Position numbers and translations under genes: made by a program. Under the pieces are notes generated by a model that saw only the letters and a program-made list of their open reading frames with translations, was not told where the DNA came from and did not search any database. A DNA stretch of 64,000 nt from Tethya wilhelma (taxonomy: Eukaryota; Porifera; Demospongiae; Tethyida; Tethyidae). Below are positions 1-10,285 of this stretch, piece by piece; the stretch's first letter is position 1, and each line of letters begins with the position of its first letter. The stretch lies in the NCBI GenBank assembly GCA_964030475.1, contig CAXIPT010000001.1, positions 13,957,554 to 14,021,553 of the forward strand, in the 5' to 3' direction.

Positions 1-962
1 GGAGGTAAAATTGCATGTTTGAGGCGTCCAATCTGCAGGACGACCTACAATTTTCAGTCACACCAGGAAATGAAAAATGCACCCGGAAGTGGGATTTGTA
101 TGGAGAAATTTTAAGATGGCCGCCTGAAAAGCTCTTGAAACAAGTCGACACTACAAAAAAAGGGCACTCGGTTCCTGCCCTTGAAATGTCTCTAGATTCT
201 GTCTACGAGGCATTTAAAGCCTCCTTTGCTTGAATTTTGCCACATGTTCAACAATACCTTTTCCCAGCTGTAAGTACCAAACAAAATTAGTTGGTTTTAC
301 CATTTTTAAAAGCTTTCACAGGACACTGTATTGAACTGTATACCAAAGTATTGTTGTATTTCTTACTATTTATGATTGTCACTATTTCTAATGCTCTGTT
401 TTATTCATGCCACAGCAGGAACTGCTCCCTCATGTTTTGATGATTATTGAGCTGTGTCATTTTCAGAACAAATGGGCACTATAGAAAAGAACCCCCAATC
501 AGTTAAAATAGATTGATAGCTAGGATACGGCATTATGGTATTTAACATATTAAAAAGTGCATTTGATTTTCTGTGAAATAGGAGAAATATTCAAGGGTAA
601 AGATTGGAAATTGTTCAATTTCATGGTTCTGAAACTATGAGTGCACGTGCGAAGTAGGTGTGACGTAAAACGTGAATAATAGAATTAGTGCATGTGCAGC
701 TGCCAAGAACTCGGTATATTTGTTACACTAAGCAGTCGCAATCTTATGGATAGAAATTATGCGAAACCAGAATGCACGTGTTTCCCGGCTGTGACTAAAA
801 ATGTATGGGAAATTGTAGGTAGTCGTGCAGACTGGTCCAGAGGGCCCAGGTGGCACATATTTGGAGGGGTGCCTTAATTAGAGTCTATATGGTATGTCAG
901 TAACATCCTCCATATGCATGTTTCCTGACAATGCACAGCTTCACATTTTAATTCAATCTTAC
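1..962. other. No recognised gene; downstream part of NLR-like locus A
   Basis: This lies 3' of the DEATH-like exon of locus A on the minus strand. I see no NACHT, LRR or other domain on either strand. A short plus-strand reading frame at 15-233 has no recognisable motif. The locus A gene probably continues left of the window, so part of this stretch is likely intron. Confidence 0.4.
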
Positions 963-1398
963 CATAGGCTGGACAGAGGTTGCCCTTTACAGCATCCATA
1001 ACTTCAAGAGTGTGAAACACTTTAGCCAGTCCAGCAAATGTAGTCTTTTTAATGTCAAACCACCAAATAAACACATCAGTCAAACATTGCTGAGCAAAAC
1101 TGGGTTTGTTGTGATTGTCCAATTGAATCTCATCCAGCTTGTACTTTGGAACACCAAGTTGAATGCCTAGCTCTTTCCATTTAGCTGCCAAAGGTAGTTT
1201 CACTAGCTCTGATAAGAAACTAGGAGGAATTTTACCTAAAAACAACCATCGATGATAATAAATTATAATTTTTGCATAAAATTAATTATAAACAAACTCA
1301 CTGTGGTCAGGCCCAGGATTAGTCTCAACATCTCCAGACAATAACAGTAGCAGAGTAAGAGACACTGCTAGTCTGTAAACTGTGTAAGAGAAATTCAT
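963..1398 (-). CDS. NLR-type gene A, first two exons: 2A-like signal plus DEATH-like domain (partial)
   Basis: Exon 1 (1398 to 1302) starts with ATG and encodes MNFSYTVYRLAVSLT, a run of leucines, then SGDVETNPGP. This is a hydrophobic signal sequence merged with a 2A-like motif (D-V-E-T-N-P-G-P). A GTGAGT donor follows in phase 1. Exon 2 (1235 to 963) follows an AG acceptor and keeps the frame. It encodes about 91 residues resembling a DEATH-fold domain (AAKWKELGIQLGV, then KLDEIQLDN) and ends at a GTAAGA donor, again phase 1. Known precedent: in sea urchin NLR-type proteins an N-terminal 2A-like signal acts as both secretion signal and ribosome-skipping site, giving secreted and cytosolic forms. 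The same dual fate here is inference. Later exons would lie left of the window. The segment is a near copy of 7478-7918. Confidence 0.7.
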
Positions 1399-1483
1399 AG
1401 CACAGCCTCCACTTTTCACATAACTGATTTGAAGACTTATTTTTGAGTGGCAGAAAAGATTCGGGACACGCTATCTAGTTAGC

Positions 1484-1560
1484 CTCGTTCTCGTTCTCGT
1501 TCTCGTTAGCCTGGTTCGTTCGTGACTACTGGCATGCTTCGGGAATATTTTCTTCGGAAG
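1484..1560. repeat. Degenerate copy of the TAGCCTCGTTC foldback element family
   Basis: It begins TTAGCCTCGTTCTCG, with the CGTTCT unit repeated, and ends near GGGAATATTTTCTTCGG. The last part matches 8068-8110 in the paralogous segment, so both copies probably inherited one insertion. It is half of the palindromic element seen intact at 13552-13625. Confidence 0.4.
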
Positions 1561-1871
1561 GAGAGGGCCTGGTACCAGTAGGATGAGGAGTCTAATGCAC
1601 GCACCAGAGCGGAAATCCAATATCCACCGGCGTGGCCTGGGCAAAATCAAGAGTTCTCAGCTGTTGATTCGATGGAGCCTTCAATGTCATCAGAGATGTT
1701 TCCATTTTTACAATCCTCTCTTCCTTGAATGACTTTGGGATATACACAAAACCACAAGGATATGTGAAAGTAGGTTGAAGAGGAGCCAAAATTTTATTAT
1801 AGTATTATTATTACAATAATATAATTATAATTACATAAGGGGTAGTTAACCTGTACACTCATTGAGTTTAT

Positions 1872-2697
1872 TCATGACACTAGAGTGTTTTCAGTTTTCT
1901 TATGTTCCTAAAAATTGGAGTGCATTGATCAACCACATTGCTGTAGTATTATTAATTTTAATCCTTACTTGTAAACGTAAGACAGCTGCCTCTAAGTTGG
2001 TAATGAAATCATCTAATGTCTCTTCATAGCTGGTCAATTCAAACTGCAAAAAGTGAGGGGGAAACTGTTTTACGCAAGAAACAAAACACCAAGTAAGAAG
2101 AGTTGCTGGGGTCAAGATGACTCGGACCTTCTTACCAAGGTTTCATGTTGAGTTGCTTGAAAGTGTGAGGCTCTCTCAATCCTCTCTCCAGTGTGGACTG
2201 CATGAGAGTGATACAATTGGAATGAGGTCCTCTAATTGGATTTATGGCAAACTATAAGACATACCATCTATTCTTGAGGTTTCCAGTATACAAGCCATTC
2301 TCTCACTGTATAGGTAGATATACAACATTGTCTGATAGCACCAATTGAATTTTTAATACTCACTTTTCAAATTTGACATCATCTAATCTTTGCTGTAAGG
2401 TGTCCAGAAGTTGGTTTCTTTCACTGACAATAGCTAATGTTGATATAAAGTGATGTTTCAAATTCTGTGAAAAATTTTCATTTTCAGTTCTAACCTTGAT
2501 AAGAGCTTATTTCTTCTCTAATTTGTCTGTTACTTTCCTGTGTAGTGTATGTGCATGGGTTTATGTCTCACTATTACATGTTTCATGTGTACATAAAAAA
2601 CAACAACAACAACAAACATTGCAACATAAACATACACTTGCAACAATGTCATATGAGGAAGACATTTTCTCACCTTACACTGGCTGATCTCTTCAAT
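1872..2697 (-). pseudogene. Partial duplicate of the coiled-coil gene (3' exons only)
   Basis: On the minus strand this carries near-identical versions of the last exons of the gene at 10286-11640: the end of exon 2 (to 2674), the SNRQIREEISSYQ exon, the IVSERNQLLDTLQQRL exon, ERMACILETSRID, VHTGERIERASHFQATQHETL, the ELTSYEETLDDFITNLEAA exon, and a last exon at 1907 to 1872 ending in TGA. An AATAAA lies beside the stop codon. Splice sites are preserved. The 5' half is absent because the sequence stops at the N at 2698. It may be an alternative haplotype placed in series or a true segmental copy, so calling it a pseudogene is provisional. Confidence 0.6.
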
Positions 2698-2698
2698 N
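2698..2698. other. Single ambiguous base at a probable contig join
   Basis: Bases left of this N match 11098 leftwards (coiled-coil gene). Bases to the right are NACHT coding sequence without that similarity. The reading frame running from the NACHT domain into the coiled-coil exon is therefore probably an assembly artefact. Confidence 0.65.
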
Positions 2699-5600
2699 TT
2701 TGGAAGCTTCTCTATGCTTCTGATCCTTCTAGCTGCAGTATCTCCTGCAATATTTCGTGTGTGACGCTTAATAGCATGCAATGCAAAGATGTTGTACAAC
2801 TCTGTTAGTGTCTTGGGGAGGACAAAGTTCTCTTGCTGGTAGACAAAAAGCATAATTGCACAATTTAGAGGAATATAGCAAAGGGACATGATATCTAGAC
2901 GTTCATGAAGCTGGGTACAGAGTTCCTGAGCTTTCTCTGGATTATCAATAATGGTCTTCATGATACATTCTTTAATCATTTTTTCAGTGAATCCTAAAAC
3001 CTCAATGTGACGATTAATTGAAGACAGCTCTTGCAACCCGACTGATGCATAAGGTCGTGATGTTACAACAACAGAGCATTTAGTTAGTACCTTACCTTCA
3101 ATAATATTCATAAAAAATGAACCGCGTGATCTTTCTGCTGCACTAAGCTCATCAAAGCCATCAAATATCAGTAGAACTCGCTTACCACTTGTCTTTCGAA
3201 TATGTCTCACCACAGACTGATGTATGTCGGGATCATCATGATAGAAAAAATCATCAATTGAGCTAGCCTGAGACACTGATCTGTCTCGCAAATGAAGCAA
3301 GACTACCAGATCATAATCTTGAAGAAGCACACCATTCGCCCAGTCTTGAGTAAACTTACGGCTTAGAGTGGTTTTTCCAACTCCTGGTGCTCCATCAATT
3401 AGGACACGAAGAGAAAGCTTTCCGCCAGCAAAACAATGCAGAGGCTTTAATATTTGCGTAGTTTGCATCTCGGTTTTTTCATCACTTCTACCAGCTAATA
3501 TTTTATCTACATTTCCACGCACATAATCCTTTTGTACTTCTTTAATAGATTCATATTTGTCAGCATACACACCACGTTGACGTGGTATCAAAGCTAGTCG
3601 TATGAACTGTCCTCCCAGAGAGGGGGGCCAGTCTGAGTCAGAGAGCACGGGTTGAGCTAGGTAGATCTCTCGTAAGTACTCACTGTACCTTACAATACAC
3701 TCTGGAAGTTCAGGCCTTGATTCAGGTAGTTTATAAAAATCAATATTACCTGTATGCGTGCATGGATAAAATCATAAGATTACAAATTTAATATAGCATA
3801 TATACACATATATACGCATGTATGGTAAGCTGCATAAGGAACACTAGTGTCCTAATAACTGTTCATGTCTCACTAAATTGTGTCTGGTGGGATGTATATT
3901 CTATACTAATTCTAGGCTATAGGCTATAGGATCTGTTGCCTATATAGTAGTATTCTTCTTGAGCATTTATATTAGCGAAATGGAGGACATCAATTCCCTA
4001 GTCAGACACACATCTATAATTATTTGCGTCTCGCTGGACATAATCCTACAGGGATGTTACCGGGGAAAGAGGTACAGTCCTAGACCCTATACATTTTACT
4101 GGGGAAAGAGGCACAGTCCTAGACCCTACCTTTTCACCGGGGAAACTTGAGGCACAGTCCTAGACCCTACCTTTTCACAAGGGGAAAGAGGTACAGTCCT
4201 AGACCCTACCGTTTCACCAGGGGAAAGAGGCACAGTCCTAGAGTCACCGGGGGAAAGAGGCTGAGTTGTAGACCCTACCTTTCTATCAGCAGAAAGAGGC
4301 AGGATCTAGGACTAGACTAACACCGAGCTATAGAATATTGGACATTATAAAACACCAAGAATCATCATGCAACCTAGCTTTAGGAACAACAAAATAATGT
4401 TGTTGTTTTTTTTTATATAAAACATAGACATACCACAATCATATTATGTGACACAGTCTCACACATTTTATACCATTATGAAAATGGATTTCTTTCATTT
4501 CCTTTTCCATATCATGTTCACCAAGTCCATGAAGAGCCTTTATAAATATCTGAAGGTTTGCAATAGCAGTTGGGCTGCCTTTTTTCCACAATTCCAGTGT
4601 TTTCAAGAAGCACCATTGATCAGAATCAATCTCAGAAATTGAGTGCTTCTGTTGGTCTTGTTTAATGCCATCCAAAATATCTTCAGTTACACCTAACTCA
4701 TGACCAACATCTTTCCACTTGCTGGCCATTGAAAATTTCATATTTTTTTCAAAAGGTGAACTTGGAGCTGCGTGTAATGTAAATTTGAAATATTTTGTTG
4801 CAGTCAAATTAATCACAAGAATTATGAAAACAGAAGTAGAGTATATCATTAACCCTTGGTGCGCACATGTACAGCAAGGGTTATGGTTGTCGTTTTGTCT
4901 GTCTGTCTGTGTGTTTGTTCACTCTATATCTCAAAAATGGTAGCTCCAGTCATCAACGCGACAAACCATGGTAAAATAATTGAGATTATCTAAAAAAACT
5001 TATATGTAGCATTTATTTAACAAAACCTGTAGTTTCTGAGATCTGAGGCTTTCTGAGTGCTAAGCTTTGAGGCCATATGCACCTGCTGATCACACCCATT
5101 TGTTAGTGTGCCTCATTTACACTGTATATTAGCAAACTCTGTGCTATCTTATGTCATTCGGCTTAATAGATATGTGGCTTTTCACACAAAATTTATTTTC
5201 AACAAAAAGAATTGACTGAAAGATGAATGTGACAGAACGAGATGAGGGTAAGCTCACTTACTTGGTAGGTAAGTTTAGCGAGCAACAACACATATTCTTA
5301 AGCATGCTGTTTGCTCTTCTTATAAGCATGCTTGCTGTTTTGGCATATTAGACTCATTTATACATAATAGGTATCCTGGTTTAATGAGTCACAGCATCAT
5401 GCAAATATGTGTATGCCCTAGAGAATATAGGTCCATTGCACATGACACCACAAGTCAGACTGAGTATGTTGACATCAGCAAAGTCTATCCAGAAATCGGA
5501 CATATCTTGGAGTATCATCTATATATGCCTTCATGGAGCTCTTGATACAGTTTATACTGTAACTTTATAACTTGAACGCATAATAGTTAGGAAAAACAAA

Positions 5601-7918
5601 GAATAGGCACTAGTATTACAATCTTTTTTGCATGCTGCTGCTGCAAAAGTTTAGAGTTTTCAGTGTTTTTATCTCCCATAATATGCCTTTTGGGCATTGC
5701 CTATTACACTCAAAAATTTCCATATCTTAGCTTGTAAGAGTCAAAAGTACATACACAATAGCAGTTGTAAAGTGTTCGTTTATACATAATAGCAGCAATA
5801 ACATTGTCATCATAATGAGAATACAGGCATTCAATCGAGGCAATCAAGGTTACTTAATCTTAACCATAATTGGCAAAATGAGTACAATACTTGACACAAT
5901 GAAATGACACACAAAATTCATGAGATTATCCTCTCTCTTGATTTACTTCCACCCACTAATACTCAATATTCAGGAAAGGTTCTGGGTACCAGAAATGTAG
6001 GCACTCCTCTGCCAAGGGTTAATCGTGTTCCCTGACAATGCACAGTCTCACAATCATATTTGGGTTATTATCCTATGTGGCAGCGTGCTCGCACACACCG
6101 GGATATAGTTTTTGGTCTGGGCCATAATTTGATGTCCGCAATTTTTTTGGCCTGCTTGGGCTTTAGGGGTCTCTTTAATGTCAAAAAAAGTTGCCTGTAG
6201 GTGGTCAGCAATGCAAAGGGACATTTTAGAAGCTAGAAAAATGCTTGTTTTCCTTGTTTATGATTGCAGAAATGGCGATTTGCTGTTTCTGCACTCTTTC
6301 ATGCTATATGGCCACTTTAGATTACGCAGGTAGCAGGTAATCCGTATACTTTCCCATTGTAGTATCCAGAATTTGCATTCATGACAGGTACTGTAAACTG
6401 GGGGAATTCCAAAAGTTTTTTCTGGCATGGTAATATATCGAAAAAGACAGTTACCGATTTTTCCAGTGATAGAGCAGAAGTACCAGCAGTAATGAAAGCA
6501 GCTACGGTGCATAAGCCTCGGCACACTCCACTAGCATGCACAACTAAACATGTATGCATTAGTCTCACTAGCCAGACTCTCTGAAAAAATAGGCTAGTGA
6601 GCCTCGGACTAACTGAGAGGTGCCAGCCCGACAAATTCTAGCCTGCTGCAATCAAGAATGTACTGAGCTGTGGTCAGCCTAGTTATAATAATCTTTGTTT
6701 AGAAATTCATTGATGCTTGTGGTACTTGAATGCACAATGACTGATCATAAGGAGGAATTATCTCACTATTATCACACAAAGGAGGAATTATCTTTATAGT
6801 GAGATAATGCTTTGTGTAGAAGTTTCCATCATAGTAGTAGGTTAGTTGTGTGTGTTATTATTCAACTTGCAACCCGGGGCATTGAGTTACATACCTGTCC
6901 AAGCAGCTAAGCCAGCCAAACTCAAGTCCTTCTAGGAGTCCATCAGGATTCAAGCTCTACTGTTTCTAGATAACGCACACTATATGGGGCGTGATTGATG
7001 GGTGCAGTTTCAACGCTAAGTGCTCAGAGAAGCACAAAAGCCTCAAATCTCAGAAACTACAGCATTTTGCAAGATTCTACACAACAAATTTTTAGATAAT
7101 TTCGATTCATGAACGTAAGTACCTTCCATTTAGACTCTGGAGCTGCCGTTCTTCAGATAATCTAGTAACAGACAGACAGATACACAGACGAAACGACTAC
7201 CGTAATCCTCTGCACATGCTACGCATGCACCGAGGCTTAACTAGCTTCTATAAACGGCTTAAAAAGATTTGCTTGGATCTAGACTCCAGCAAAATGTCCA
7301 TTATTCTGGAATTACCCCAGTTTACCTTATGGCTGTATTGTCTATGTATTTAACTTTAGTTTACAGAGTCAGCTCAGTAGCTACAAGGACTGTCAAGCAG
7401 AGCTCCTTCAAGTAAGGTACTTGTAGCATACGGGGTACAAGCCTCTAAGCTCTTGTTTTTATAATAATTAATCTTACCATAGGCTGGACAGAGAATCTCC
7501 TTCCCAGCATCAATAACTTCAAGCGTGTGAAGCACTTTAGCCAGTGCAACAAATGTTGTATTAGTTTTATTGTCAAACCACAAATTAAACACATCAGTAA
7601 AGCATTGCTGAGCAAAACTGGGTTTGTTGTGATTATTCAATTGTATCTCATCCAGCTTGTACTTTGGAACACCAAGTTGAATGCCTAGCTCTTTCCATTT
7701 AGCTGCCAAAGGTAGTTTCACTAGCTCTGATAAGAAACTAGGAGGAATTTTACCTAGAAACAAAACAAAATCAATGATATTTATAATAATATTTTGCCCA
7801 TAAAATTATAAACAGACTCACTGCGGTCAGGCCCAGGATTAGTCTCAACATCTCCAGACAATAACAGTAGCAGAGTAAGGGACACTGCTAGTCTGTAAAC
7901 CGAATAAGAGAAATTCAT
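2699..7918 (-). CDS. NLR-type gene B: 2A-like signal, two DEATH-like domains, NACHT NTPase (3' end missing)
   Basis: Proposed exons on the minus strand are 7918-7822 (2A-like signal), 7753-7478 (DEATH-like 1), 4767-4474 (DEATH-like 2, MASKWKDVGHELGV) and 3749 to the N at 2698 (NACHT). Every internal junction is phase 1 with GT-AG sites, so the chain stays in frame for about 570 residues. The NACHT part shows Walker A GAPGVGKTT (3393-3367), Walker B LLIFDGFDEL and a TSRP motif. No LRR is visible because the gene stops at the probable assembly join. DEATH plus NACHT is the known sponge NLR arrangement, placing this in intracellular innate recognition. The hydrophobic signal ending in D-V-E-T-N-P-G-P suggests dual targeting, as shown for sea urchin relatives. 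Joining 7478 to 4767 across a 2.7 kb intron is inference from phase; an unseen exon or two separate genes is possible. Confidence 0.65.
4040..4310. repeat. Minisatellite, unit about 37 bp
   Basis: Six or seven imperfect direct copies of a unit containing GGGGAAAGAGG, CACAGTCCTAGACCC and TACCTTTTCAC. It lies in an intron of NLR gene B. The GTCCTAGACCC core resembles the terminal repeat of the element at 25588-26235, so it may have expanded from an end of that family. Confidence 0.7.
4855..5105 (+). repeat. Dispersed repeat family R1, plus-strand copy
   Basis: It starts near GTGCGCACATGTACAGCAAG, then CTGTCTGTCTGT, later GTAGTTTCTGAGATCTGAGGC, and ends near the CACACCC at about 5097. Reverse-complement relatives lie at 6985-7237 and 50245-50482. 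The order of motifs is shared although the sequences have diverged. No coding capacity is seen, and it could be a SINE or a non-autonomous element. Confidence 0.55.
5200..6980. other. Intronic or intergenic stretch without recognised genes
   Basis: AT-rich sequence between DEATH-like exons of NLR gene B. Minus-strand reading frames at 6258-6634 show no family motif. A block near 6500-6560 (CATAAGCCTCGGCACACTC) recurs at about 48730-48780, so part of it is dispersed repeat. Confidence 0.4.
6985..7237 (-). repeat. Dispersed repeat family R1, minus-strand copy
   Basis: Its reverse complement matches 4855-5105 in order: TAAGCCTCGGTGCATGC, GTCTGTGTATCTGTCTGTC, GTAGTTTCTGAGATTTGAGGC. It lies in the same intron of NLR gene B in opposite orientation to the first copy, so the two could pair. 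Confidence 0.55.
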
Positions 7919-7924
7919 AGCACA

Positions 7925-8373
7925 GCGCAGCCTTCACTTTTAGCATAGCCTTGCGCCTATGTACCAAAGCAGTACTAGTCCCAAAGCGGAAATCCTATAG
8001 ATCTAGACCCGTTGCACGTGACGTCACAGGTCACATGACATAAAAAAAGTCAGCCATCGACAACTAGCCTCGTTCCCAGGCTCCTCCTTCGCGAATATTT
8101 TCTTCGGGGTCGTTGTAAAAGCTGGACTCTGGACTCTGGACTGGACTGTGGACTGGACTCTGGACTCTAGTTTGGACTGGAATTTGGACCACTTCATGTA
8201 CGTACACGTGTCTTAGTTTTGAGCTTACAACAAACCATGGATATTATCCATGAACAAACAAACAAACAATCAAACAAAACAAACTGTGATGATGAACTTA
8301 GTACAACTTATGTATGAGTTCTTGTCAACCAGAAAAGTGTATAAGGTAACATTGGTATTGTATGAAGTGTTTC
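7925..8373. other. Region upstream of NLR gene B with foldback half-element and GGACT repeats
   Basis: It contains a CACGTGACGTCAC stretch (about 8015-8028), half of the TAGCCTCGTTCCCAGG element (8067-8110) and an irregular CTGGACTCTGGACT repeat (8117-8180). The first bases upstream of the 2A exon should hold the promoter, but no clear TATA box is visible. Confidence 0.4.
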
Positions 8374-10205
8374 TCAGAAAGTGATTCCAAAAACTAGCCT
8401 TAGATACTCTTTGTGAATGATGCTCAGCTGTGGGGCAATGTCAACTGGTACTTTCAATGTGAGAGGCACGAAACTTGGTTCAACTGCCTTGACACACGGT
8501 AGTGACAGATGATAGTGGCAGGTTTGCTCTTGCAGTGGGGTGATGAGTGTTCCAGATTTGTCACGAAACGACCTTCTTTCACACCTCGCTACAACTAGAT
8601 CATATTGGAGGGGAGGGAATTGAACCATTTCCCGATCTAAGAGACCTTCGGCACCCCTGGCACATTCTGATGTTCCCTTTAATGAACTTCACGTAAAAGG
8701 GGTTGGTGTTAGGCTGAGATGCAATAGTAGGGGCTGTGATAGTACCTGAGGCACTCACATACTGTCCAGACTGAGGAGAGAAGATGGCCACATTCTGTTG
8801 AGGGTTGGTCACCGAGAGAGTGGTTGGAGCGACTGTGTGAGGAGAGAAGGTGGCCACATTCTGTTGAGGGTTGGTCACCGAGAGAGTGGTTGGAGCGACT
8901 GTGTGAGGAGAGAAGGTGGCCACATTCTGTTGAGGGCTGGTCACCGAGAGAGTGGTTGGAGCGACTGTGTGAGGAGAGAAGGTGGCCACAAAAACAGTGG
9001 TTGGAGTGACTGTGCGAGGAGCAACTGTGTGAGGAGAGAAGGTGGTCACACTCTGTTGAGGGCTAGTCATTGAGAGAGCTGTTGGAGCGACTGTTACGAA
9101 AACTGTCACAGGAGTGTGTTGAGCAACCACTGAAGGGTGAACTGACTGAGTGGGTACATTAGATGCTGGTTGCAGAGTACTTGACTCCAAAGCTGGCCTG
9201 GTAGTGCAAAACTCGGGTGTCTTCTTTGTGTTAGACCTGCTCCTACTTCTCTTAGGCAGACCACCTTTCCGCCCACGACCTGAAGGTAATCCGGCCATCG
9301 AAAGTGTAGTAATATTGGGCTGCTTAGAGTGCGAGTTGTACCACTGCAGGAATGTGACTAAGTCTCCATTGAGACAGGCCACAGCCAATGTGTGAGAACA
9401 TATCTGTGATGAAGTCCAGTTCAGACAGGCATTGCTGCACTTGTATTGGCCACTGGGTGCCTTGGTAACCTTGTGAGAATCCTGAGGTGACGAATACGAC
9501 AATACCATTCTTGCAGATGTATCAGGACCAGGTGCGGGAGTGATAGCATTGTCCATATTCAGCAGGTCTTCAGCCTTGTTCCACATGTGCTTTAAGGTCA
9601 CCAGTGACATCTTGGTAATTCCGCTCTCTTCAGGACTGACTTCCAAGGACACAGAGGGAGCGCCACTGACAGATAGAGTAGAGGTGGAAGCAGATCGAGT
9701 GGATTCTTGTGCGATTCTTGATGCCTTCGACTTCATTGTGGCCTTATCAAATCGCTCAACAACTTCTCGCTTTTGCTGTGGCCTCATTTTTGACCACTCA
9801 GAGGGTGAAACAGCAAAGTGAGAGAACTGAGAAAGAAGCCGGTATTGACCCCTGCCAGATAAAGCTCGGATGACTTCATCTCGCTGTTGGCCAACTAACT
9901 TCTTCATTTCTTCGTTGAATTCAGGCCACTCCGACTGCTTGAAACTGACTTTCCTCTTTATCATGGCATTAATGCTCTCGGATGCATTAGTTGTGTAGAT
10001 GCAAGGAGGACAGCCCAAGCCCACACTTTCTCGGATGTCCTTCCTCATGTTGTAGCATACGACCTTGGATTTGTACCGAAGGAAGTACTCAAAGAATCTC
10101 GGACCAGATGGAGGTGCAAAAGGAGCCTCACGTGTGTTCCACACTTGCTTCAACATGGCTTTGTGTGTATCCCAAGGAAGAGAGAGTGGAAATGTCTTTG
10201 ATTGA
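8374..10205 (-). pseudogene. MULE-transposase-derived gene with SWIM-like zinc finger, frameshifted and 5'-truncated
   Basis: The main frame (10156 or slightly upstream, to 8600) begins with the end of a Mutator-type transposase domain (CIYTTNASESINAMIKRK). It continues into a SWIM-like finger (CSNACLN, then ICSHTLAVA), a basic stretch, about 150 Thr/Pro/Gln-rich residues with 22-residue repeats, and a C-terminal CQGCRRSLRSGNGSIPSPP. The natural continuation (QYDLVVARCERRSFRDKSG to LRLVFGITF, stop at 8374) is in the next frame, so one base is gained or lost near 8606. The catalytic DDE region is not present upstream. MULE proteins cut and paste Mutator-type DNA elements; this copy lacks the catalytic core and cannot act alone. 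It sits between the coiled-coil gene and NLR gene B and is missing from copy A. A domesticated gene is possible but the frameshift argues for decay. Confidence 0.65.
8780..9075. repeat. 66-bp coding minisatellite in the MULE-derived gene
   Basis: About four tandem copies of a 66-bp unit encode ATFSPHTVAPTTLSV and variants on the minus strand. The period is a multiple of three, so copy number can change without a frameshift. Open frames on the plus strand across the repeat are shadows. Confidence 0.85.
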
Positions 10206-10285
10206 AAGCAGGTTGAAGAGGAGGCAAAGTTTTATTATACAATAATATAGAAGGGGTAGATTCAAAATACACTCATTGAGTTTGT

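Noticed and set aside
2530..2673. Hydrophobic C-terminal tail continuing the NACHT reading frame
   Set aside because: It reads through the N at 2698 and past the GTGAGA donor of the coiled-coil exon into intron sequence; not a real protein end.
8798..9073. Plus-strand open frames of repeated Arg/Glu/Gly/His
   Set aside because: They are the antisense of the 66-bp coding minisatellite in the MULE-derived gene.
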